A stretch of DNA of 64,000 nucleotides. Origin: Hippasteria phrygiana (lineage: Eukaryota; Echinodermata; Asteroidea; Valvatida; Goniasteridae). Below the pieces are notes generated by a model, which made no database searches, was not told the origin of the DNA, and saw only the letters and a program-made list of their open reading frames with translations. Position 1 is the first letter of the stretch. Each line of letters begins with the position of its first letter. Below, piece after piece: positions 55,791-64,000 of the stretch. Location of the stretch: assembly GCA_037893225.1 (NCBI GenBank), contig JAZGUH010000732.1:1-64000 (forward strand), given 5' to 3'. The translations under genes and the position numbers were made by a program.

Positions 55791-57410
55791 TGATGTTTGC
55801 CTGTTAAAATTTTGTAAACTGTACATTATGTCAAAATTAGCCTAGGGTATGGTGTTAGCAGTCGCAATTACCCCTCATTTAAGAACTATTTTCTGTAATC
55901 ATGATTTAACTTGATAAAATACATGTCAATGGTAAAATCAATTTGTATTTAATGTGATTTTCGTGTAATTTTTGTGTAATTCTAAATGAAATAAATAGGT
56001 CTGTAGGCCTACTCTCAAATAAATATAGTTTGATGGTATCGTGGATAGTGCCGCCGTTTTGTCAAACATTTGATGGTTTACATACGATGAAGCTGTTTTA
56101 AATCAACCATTTTCATGACCATGCCGCGGCGTACTAAAACTCGCTGTGATCTCTACACAGTCATGCCTAAGTCTTAACTGTGATCATGGAGGTCCTTTTT
56201 AATACCTCCATGCTGTGATGAAGGTATACAATTCTTCACTCGAATACATTTTATAACTTACGAAGGGTGCATGAGGGCTAAAAACGTAGACCTACACATG
56301 CTACATCATAAATGGTGCACGATTTGTCATTTGTGACAGCATGTAGCATGCACTGGTTCCCTGCTTTGACTGCGTAAAGAGAAAAGGAGTTTATGGGAAG
56401 CAACGAAATCTGCAATTAGCCTGGCCCCGAATTGTGTGTGTAATGTTCATTAGTTACGGGTGGTCTAGGTACCATTTACAGTCCCCAAAACGTGTGTGAT
56501 GCAGTTTTCGCTCACGTTTGGCTGTAATTTTATGGGTTTTCTTCCCTGATTTTTTTACATTCTGTGGACAGTATAGTTGCAGTGAAGTCATTTAGGATTG
56601 TAACGTTAGTATCACAATGCCAACATTTTAACGTATATACATTCTGTGCTATAAAAAACCTTGAACATTGCCATTGGCATTGCAAACAAAATATGATTTC
56701 TCAGTCTGTCATGTGTTTATGCAAATGCATCATGATCATGCATAGTGCATTTCACCATGTTAACATGTCAACATTCCAAAGTTAAACTATTTAATGTTGC
56801 CTTGCCCCCCCCCCCCCCCCCCCCCCGACATATGCCAGTGTGGCAGTAGAATACTGGGCCCTGCAGTGAGGTTTGTAATCTAAGACTAAACTTCTTTATA
56901 GTTGTTGGTCATTGTTTTCGTTTAACTTTTTTTTTCTTCCACGTTTGGGGTGTTTTGCCAGTGGACTCAATAAGCCATATTGCAAGTGCTAGACAGTCAT
57001 TGTGGGAAGGATAAGGGCACAAGCATTGCTCCTTTTTCCTTCCAACAATGGCATGCCTTTTGACCTTTTTAATACATAATGTAGTAGCATTCTAAACAAG
57101 AAAGTTTCCTTTTAAAAATGACACTAGATATATTCACCCCTTGGTGGAGCCAATACGAACCATTTCCAACCTGATTGACCCCGCCGTCGGGCCAATAATC
57201 AGTTATGTTCTAATAATAGGAATCTATACTGGGTCTGTGGGTCATTCAGTGTTTAATTTCAGAGGTCATGTGAATATCCTCGGCCTTTGAAAATACATGC
57301 ATCTCAAATTTTCACAGGTTTGTGTTAAAAGTTTAATGTTTCTCTTGTCTAAAATTTCTAATGAGTTGTAAAACCACCTGAATTTGTTGTAATTTTTGTC
57401 CTATTTCTAC
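55791..57410. other. Non-coding, no gene recognised
   Basis: AT-rich with a C20 run near 56806. No repeat boundaries or domains identified. Confidence 0.45.
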
Positions 57411-57414
57411 AGAA

Positions 57415-57555
57415 AATATGGAGGACAAGGATTCATTCATGCTTCTTGATCTGTGTGCAGACTAGAGTCGCTTAGAGCTGATTGATACCACACGTAGGTC
57501 CCCGCGTGATGTTTCCAGCCTGAAGACTTTCAAAGAAGATGAGGTACATGTAATG
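57415..57555 (+). pseudogene. Possible degraded exon, unknown
   Basis: After TTTCTACAG, ATGGAGGACAAGGATTC opens MEDKDSFMLLDLCAD, then a TAG, then SRLELIDTTRRSPRDVSSLKTFKEDE in the same frame. A splice-acceptor-like lead and a charged composition suggest a real, broken exon. I do not recognise it. It may belong with the fragments at 58004 and 58870. Confidence 0.25.
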
Positions 57556-58003
57556 ATGTACCTTTCCTATCTATTTGACTTTGTGGATTTGAATCTTTTA
57601 TGCCAGTAAACAATAACTGGCAACAGTATTTGAACATTCCAACAGGTGGTAACAGGAGGTAATGTCGCCTTTTTGATCGGTGTATACGTGTAATTTAATC
57701 AACCAGCAGAATTGGCCAGCAAATCCTGCAATATAGAACCAGTATTGCACAACATCCTCGCCAAGCCGGAGATATTTTGATTTATACAACACCTGAATAA
57801 ATCCCCGCCATCCGATTGGTGGAGAGTCGATCACGTGCATTGAATTATTCGACCCATCACACGAACCCGCACCGCCCAATACGTTCTATCACATGGGTCT
57901 ACCACATGGTGCGCGCGCATTGATAGAACCAAAAAACTTTTCTAATTTCAAGGTTACTTGGTGGCGCTACAACAGCGCTACAACAGCGCTGTCATTCACG
58001 CAA

Positions 58004-58220
58004 CATGGTGGCCGAGTTTCTCGAACTGCCGCGGTTTGTTCTCCTAACAGACGACGAAATATTGGAACTCGTAGGCGATGCTTACGCTGCTAACACAAAG
58101 AGACAAATGAAATATGCAATCAAATGATTAGAGGAATTTGCAAGACACGAAGGAACAACAATTAAAACTTCAACTGATTCGGAACTGGACCACTTTTTTC
58201 ACGGTTTTATGCGGGACTGA
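58004..58220 (+). pseudogene. Fragment resembling the N-terminus of QRICH1/ZMYM-type or Crypton tyrosine-recombinase proteins
   Basis: ATG at 58004 opens MVAEFLELPRFVLLTDDEI, then AYAANTKRQMKYAIK, a TGA at 58125-58127, then LEEFARHEGTTIKTSTDSEL and HFFHGFMRD in the same frame before a further stop. The pattern (acidic start, NTKRxxKYAIKxLEEF helix, then DSELDHFFHGF) is like the N-terminal SAM-like region of domesticated or transposon tyrosine recombinases in animals. The match is from memory of the family style and is moderate at best. No catalytic region was found. Confidence 0.35.
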
Positions 58221-58312
58221 GAAGGTAAACGGCACGTTGTAACGTTAATACACCAAGAAATCCATGCATGCAATCTGTCGCAGTGTCGGATGTATTTAGG
58301 CGTTGTATAAAA

Positions 58313-58475
58313 CAAATAATGAATGTTTCACATTCGTGCAATGGTAAGAATAATTTCATTCGGTGACAGATGGAATGTCCCATTCCACTCGGCTTCGCCT
58401 CGTGGAATAGGACATTCAATCTGTCACCTCATGAAATTATTCTTACCATCGCACTCATAAACATTCATTATTTGT
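58313..58475. repeat. Long hairpin, ~75-nt arms and 14-nt loop
   Basis: The left arm (58313-58388) and right arm (58403-58475) are inverse with few mismatches, around TCGGCTTCGCCTCG. A foldback-type element or remnant. Confidence 0.8.
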
Positions 58476-58869
58476 ATAATAACAATTTTCAGCTCTGCAT
58501 TTGTACATGTATTTTTCACTCAAACGTATTTTTTCTAGGCTAACATAAGAAGTCCCTTTGTGATAATCATGGTACACAAATGTATCGTGCATCTAATCGC
58601 TCAATATTTTGTTAAACAATATATGCTCAAAGCTGATGTCATTGGTAATTTTGGAGTGCAATACAGAATCTTTGTGCTATATTTAAAATAAAGTTCATTG
58701 GAACTTGGAAGTATTGTTTTATCCACAATTGGCTCATATGGCACTGACAAATTCAATACTCATGCATGCCATGTAATGAAGGTTGAGTTGCATTAGGAAT
58801 TGTTGCATATGGAATGTACAAACACTGCATGAAAAGTAGCACTAACATTAGTTTCCTAATTCTTTTGCA

Positions 58870-58975
58870 GAGGATGATCGCAAAAACCTGGCAGTGTTTG
58901 TTTTGCCCTGCATATTGCCAACTGGTGTGAAAGGGAAGAACACCAGGAGTAATGGGGATGACGCCATCAAGTAAT
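58870..58975 (+). pseudogene. Possible degraded exon, unknown
   Basis: After CTTTTGCAG, an open frame reads EDDRKNLAVFVLPCILPTGVKGKNTRSNGDD to a TAA. The acceptor-like lead is the only support. I recognise no domain. Confidence 0.2.
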
Positions 58976-59701
58976 GTATATACTGTCAATTAGTAAGAAT
59001 CTTTAACTTTTCATTGATAGCTGCACATAGAAATATTTATGTATTAAGTAAAGAACACCAGATGGTTAAGCATCTGCACTAAAATCAAGTAGGTATGATC
59101 TAAAATACCAACCGCATGTGTTATTCACAAACGTTTAGACAAACTTAATGTACAGTGCTCATCAGGCATGCAACTTTCCTCGGATCGGCTGATTTCCTTG
59201 TTTTTCACGTCACACTTTGCCATTGAAAATTGAAAAACACTGTACAAAATATTGTAAAGATGGGAATTTCCTCGTTTTGGTTAATTCCAAGTTGCATGCC
59301 TGTGCTCATTGAACAACGGCACCAGAACACTTTTCTAAGTGTGGGGGGGGGGGGGGGGGTCAAAATTAGCGCCGGTGCCGGCTGGCTGCTACCATTTTCT
59401 GTTTTTCTTCATACGGAACTGCCCGGAAGGGGGGGGGGGGGGGTGTGCCAAATTCTCCCTCGGCTCCCGGTTCCGCCGCCGTTGTCATTGAATAATAAAA
59501 AGAGGGAAAAAGACCTTAGTTGTGATGGACTGTTTCACCGTGCTACATGTACATGTACTTGCCATGCAGTTCTTGTATGGTTCCTAACATACTAAAGACA
59601 CCTTCAATATATGTAATTAAATTAATGCCATCCTATCTAACGTTTCACATTTTGAACCGCCTAGTGTTAGTCGGGCTGTCACATAGATTTAACATGTTTA
59701 A

Positions 59702-60180
59702 AGAGCAACTCCAACGATTCCTAACTTCTCTTAGGTTTCGATTTAATTGAGAAGAGCCATATCAAATGAAACAGATACTTGTGAATATCCTTATCTTTGA
59801 TGCCGGTTTTTGTTTAAAAAGGCGTTTTTTGTTGCCTTTCTTTCCGCGAGTCTATCCCAGTTTCGTGAAAAGGAGCGTGACGTCAAAGTCATTTACATCT
59901 AATGAATATTCATTTCCGACGTATTACCAGTGAGCATGCAACAATGCGACACGTACACATGCACATAACAATAGCATCGCGTGCGGCTTTCTACGGTACC
60001 ACATCATGTTTTTGTTTCATTTCTCAACAGCGCCGACAGAAAATGGCAATATTTTCTCTCAAAATAACACAAAATTGAGACGCAAAATAAACATGATTTT
60101 GTATTGAATAAGTAATTTATTATATATTGAACACAATGACATTTAATTCTGCTACTTTTAAAAACCGTTGGAGTTGCTCT
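59702..60180. mobile_element. Complete piggyBac-like MITE
   Basis: 479 bp, flanked by TTAA (59698-59701 and 60181-60184). Begins AGAGCAACTCCAACG and ends CGTTGGAGTTGCTCT, exact inverses. TTAA duplication is the piggyBac signature. A truncated relative is at 22956. Confidence 0.88.
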
Positions 60181-60184
60181 TTAA

Positions 60185-63100
60185 AGATATAAAGATGTCT
60201 TTTGCAAGATTAAATTAATATAAATATGAAATAGAAAGGTTTATGGCTCAGGAAAGATGAAGATTGTGTTTAATTGTGTGCTTTTTCTATGCGTACAGGT
60301 CTACATAACAATTGTTATCTTTCTTTGTTTGTACTCTGACTGTAGATTGGTAGGAACATCCCCGAGTACCTGGATACTCCGACATTGAAACAGCCCTTTA
60401 TACTTGTCCTTGGGAAGCGACTCTAACCAGAACAGACACTTATCATCGTAGAGCAACATGCGATCTCCCACATGTGGATGATGATCAAGGCACTAGATGT
60501 ATGTTTAAATGCGTTTTTATACACTGGATATCTCCTCCCCTTGGCAGCCATTCAGAAAGCTGTGTATGGCCATGGAGAGGGGAAAGGAAGACGAATCGAT
60601 CTCTGTGTGTGTTCGTTCACTCGGAGGATTTTTGAGCTTCCAAAAACCTGAAAACCATTGATTATATCAATCTGGAAGTACCAGAGGTAGGGAAGGAGAT
60701 TCACCCAACACTTCCCGCAGAATGGCACTCTCTGGTTGATAATCACCGATTTTCATCAATCGGCTTACAAACATTGCAATGTCATCAGTGAACTCTGTCT
60801 ATGGATACATGTGCGTTCAATTTCATGTTTAATTAAAAGGACAATAGAATATAATTATAAACATTGTCATAACATTTTTGCAAATCTTAACCACATCTGA
60901 GATTCGCAAATGTGGAGACACAATTGCCTATGAGAGCCATAATGTGTTCTGGATGTTGTACAAACATGTCTTCATTACACCATTGATGTGAGTGGCACAT
61001 CAACCCAAACATGTAAGGTAAAACTTGAGACATTTGCGGCTAATGATTTGTAGCCTATAAAATACCACAAGCATGTCAGTGATGATCTATACCTAGTGTC
61101 AAAAGTTCAGGTTAAATTTCATTAACATGCTGGATATGCCACTTGATTACAGCTCATGATAGATACATAATTAAGAGTACTTGTACATGTACATGTACAT
61201 GTACATTCCATTGATATTAGAGCAGTATGAGTAAGTCTATTTGACAACTCCTCTATTAAACAGTGTTTACCTAATGTTTTTTTTTTATATTTATATTTCC
61301 ATTATTTTTTAACTCTTGCCAATTGGTTCAGACCCGCATTACCGGAGAAATATCCAGATCGAATCAAAAGATATATTTCACTCTCTTGATTTCAGTCACA
61401 TTTTAAATTACCGTTTCTCGGTTTGCCAAATTATAATTTGTCTCACTCACATGTACAATATACCCCATGAATGTGGGTAAAGCCCAAATACATTGTATAG
61501 TGCAGCTCTTATTCTCATATTTTAATTCTTGCATTTAGTGAATGCTGTACTATATTATCTTGTTTGGGGTTAACATTTTATATATCGTTTTTTATATTGT
61601 GCCATACTGTTTAAAGATATACTATTTCTGCTCTTCCAAAAATAAATCTTTGAACGAATTTTCAAAAAATGTGTTCTTTAACAAATACATGAACTTTTTT
61701 GTATTTTGAGCATCTTAAACTATGAGTCTGCATAAGCTGCATGGGCGTAAACAGTCCATCCATCTGCAGTGGGAAATTTATGGTGCCTCACAATACATTC
61801 ATTGACAGATTGTTTTCTCTGATGGCTTATTTGATATGTTGAGATCAGGGAAGCGCAAGAGAATAATTCAATGCAACGAAGAAAGATTCAGGAGTAGCGT
61901 TTATCCTACTGCAATCGGGGGACTGGATTCAAGTAACTTCACAGTGTAAAGAATGAGATCTCATTTTAAATAATACAAAATTGTAAATATTTTAATTTTT
62001 GTTCGTTATTGATAATGGATTTTAACACCTTTCAATTTTAAATATTTTGAATTATTTTTAAATTAAATGTAATTGGCTATTTAATGTGTTAAATATACAT
62101 TTACTGTATTTTGTTTTAATCTTTAACATTTAATAATGTGTGTAATGTTTTGAGCACGAGAACCAAGGCAATTTATATTGTATGCTTTTGAATATAAATA
62201 GCAATAAACCATATCTATCTATCAATATCAAACATGCGTGGATTTGTTTTCGTTCGTTGTACCCTTCAAACGTGAATAACTTTTGTATTGCTAGAAAACC
62301 GCGAAATTATCTTTCGCAGTTCCAAACTTACAAAAAGCACGGACGATAAATCTTTATTACATATTAGGAGGAAATGGAATTCGTTTTTCATGGAAGTGAT
62401 TCCACTCTTAAGTTATCTTGCCAGGATTGAGAAATCACTAGAATACACGCTGCAAAATAATTAGTATACAGACAGGATACTATTGTTTGTTATTTCGGAA
62501 AAAAATATTATGTTCGATGATTTCTAAATTATAAATCCATGTCGTCTGTATCAGGTTCGACGTTTCGCCCTACTGCCGTGCTTATTGTCGTGCTACTGCC
62601 GGGCTCACTCCAATTGAGATCGGCACGGCAGGAGAACAACGTTTAGCGCAGGCCTAACAGGATCTGAGATTTCTACAGATAAATACTGGCGGTAGGACTA
62701 TTAATACTCACTTCTGATTTGGACACCAGCTGCCTTCGTTGTTCAGTCTTCCGTCTTTGGCAGGGCGATGAATTGTGTCCGAGTCCAAATCACTTGACGC
62801 GCGGATACGTTCGTCGGGAATGATGCTGCAAAATTCCAGGCCGATATGCTTATAGATTAACCACTTAGCTGTTCACATGAAAATAAAAAATAATCGTTGT
62901 TTTAGCTTTGTTCGTTTAGTAATATGGGTCATTCCATGTCAGACCAAGGAACCTTTTGACCTTGGGTCTGCCGATTTTGATAAAATTTGCTGTACTTGTA
63001 CAGATGAGTAATGAAGGCATGCCAATTTTTGTCCCGATCCGCCTTTCCATGTGGTCAGGGCGGCGATTACAAGAAATGGAAAATGTTAACTTAAAACACC

Positions 63101-63480
63101 ACCCTTTTAGTAAAAATACATAATAACCCTGTCAGTTTTCACCGAATATATGCAAAATTGGTATCAAAATAATGGGAATTACATGCTCTAATCAACGATG
63201 TTGTCAAAATTAGGTTTTGTCAAAAGTAGGTCACCATGACCTTTGATACACCCCCTTGACCGTTGACCCAATTTAAAAAAAATAAAGTATCATTCAGAAA
63301 TTTAAAGGGACACATTGCCTTCAAATGTCATGAAATTTTGCTGTTTGGAAATGTTCCTTATCTTTTATAAGAGTTGTTCATGCAAAAAAACACGTATAAT
63401 GTGTTGTAATTAGTGAGTAGTGATTACAAAACAAAAAATTGGCCGCTGACCCCTGACATCTGACCTGCGAAACATAGACT
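60185..63480. other. Mostly non-coding tail
   Basis: Between 60350 and 60760 a protein-like composition appears in more than one frame but no domain is recognisable. The rest is AT-rich, with an ACATGTACATGT run near 61186-61205. Nothing else supported. Confidence 0.4.
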
Positions 63481-63486
63481 TATTTC

Positions 63487-63605
63487 CAGTAGTAAATACC
63501 AAAGATTTGTATAGCGCCGCGTAGCGGCGCTATAGCGCGCCTTCGGCGCGCTACAGTGCTGCGTAGCGGAGCTATAGCGCGCTACAGTATCTTTGGTAAA
63601 TACCA
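63487..63605. repeat. GC-rich nested-hairpin element
   Basis: GCGCCGCGTAGCGGCGC and GCGCGCCTTCGGCGCGC are consecutive perfect hairpins inside an outer inverted pair, TACCAAAGAT / TATCTTTGGTA. Strikingly GC-rich in AT-rich surroundings. A small foldback element. Confidence 0.75.
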
Positions 63606-64000
63606 CCGTCTAAATAATGCGCAAAATACGCTGTAAAAGTCTTTAGGCTGGCGCCGCAGCCAGTGGCCTTGTGAACCTATCAGATGATCGCCAGGTACAA
63701 TTCTCTACCTCGCGACACATATCGCCAGTGCTGCGCGCCGTGCCACAGTACATCAAAATGGATCAACAGAACGTACTTCAACCAGATGCGACTGGAAATA
63801 CGACTGGTGAACACGGTCCGCCATTTTGTGGAGTCAAAAATGTGGTTCTACAAAATGGCGGACCGTTATTTGTCACGAAATTAAACAAAAACCACGCAAT
63901 TTGAAGGGATAGTTATGTGAATCTTTATATTCTACTTTTAAAAAAGCTTCCCAACCATATCCATTTCAGTTTTATAGCCCAAATCGCAAAATCCAAAGCA

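Noticed and set aside
1..64000. tRNA or rRNA genes
   Set aside because: No cloverleaf with conserved A and B boxes and no rRNA-like conserved segments were recognised by eye; a covariance-model search would be needed to exclude them.

Overview
The window is metazoan nuclear DNA, most likely from a marine invertebrate. It is AT-rich, full of introns and intergenic DNA, and crowded with animal-type transposons. I see no convincing intact host gene. The species cannot be named from the sequence alone.

The centrepiece is a complete, terminally bounded Polinton/Maverick (adintovirus-like) element at 6080-22413 (16.3 kb). It has ~220 bp terminal inverted repeats starting AGTAGTGTG and a perfect 6-bp target duplication GACGTG (6074-6079 and 22414-22419). 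The rightward genes are a PC4-domain protein with a spliced intron (6569-7739), an integrase with chromodomain (8360-9418), a minor capsid/penton-like protein (9428-10517), the major capsid protein (10610-11938) and an adenain-like cysteine protease (11947-12462). They converge on a leftward set. Read from the right end, that set is a death-domain-like protein (22017-21427), an acidic N-terminal reading frame and protein-primed family B DNA polymerase (about 20323-15170), a small membrane protein (15124-14927), a packaging ATPase (14851-14213), a small Gly-rich hydrophobic protein (14178-13848) and a conserved virion-associated protein (13848-13051). Within each arm most genes are spaced by a few bases to about 90 bases, and one pair shares a TAATG stop/start. 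The capsid protein, protease and 13051-13848 gene are open. Integrase, penton, ATPase, small hydrophobic and death-domain genes each carry one lesion, apart from an integrase start I cannot find. The polymerase is broken about ten times, including a 30-copy 15-bp repeat that grew inside a conserved Cys-rich motif and loss of its exonuclease I acidic residues.

To the right lie other mobile elements. 24078-25520 is a foldback DNA element. 27245-31431 is a DIRS-type tyrosine-recombinase retrotransposon (minus strand) with inverted termini and an internal complementary region. 36385-44029 is a Ty3/gypsy-type element with the rare Gmr1-like order (integrase before reverse transcriptase), into which three DNA elements are nested. 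44031-48780 is a LINE reverse transcriptase interrupted by two further DNA elements. Many small inverted-repeat elements follow, including hAT-like ones with 8-bp duplications and internal poly-G tracts, and a piggyBac-like one with TTAA flanks. 57.4-60.8 kb holds degenerate coding fragments, one resembling a tyrosine-recombinase/QRICH1-ZMYM-type N-terminus. The first 6 kb and the last 3 kb hold only repeats and non-coding DNA that I can identify.
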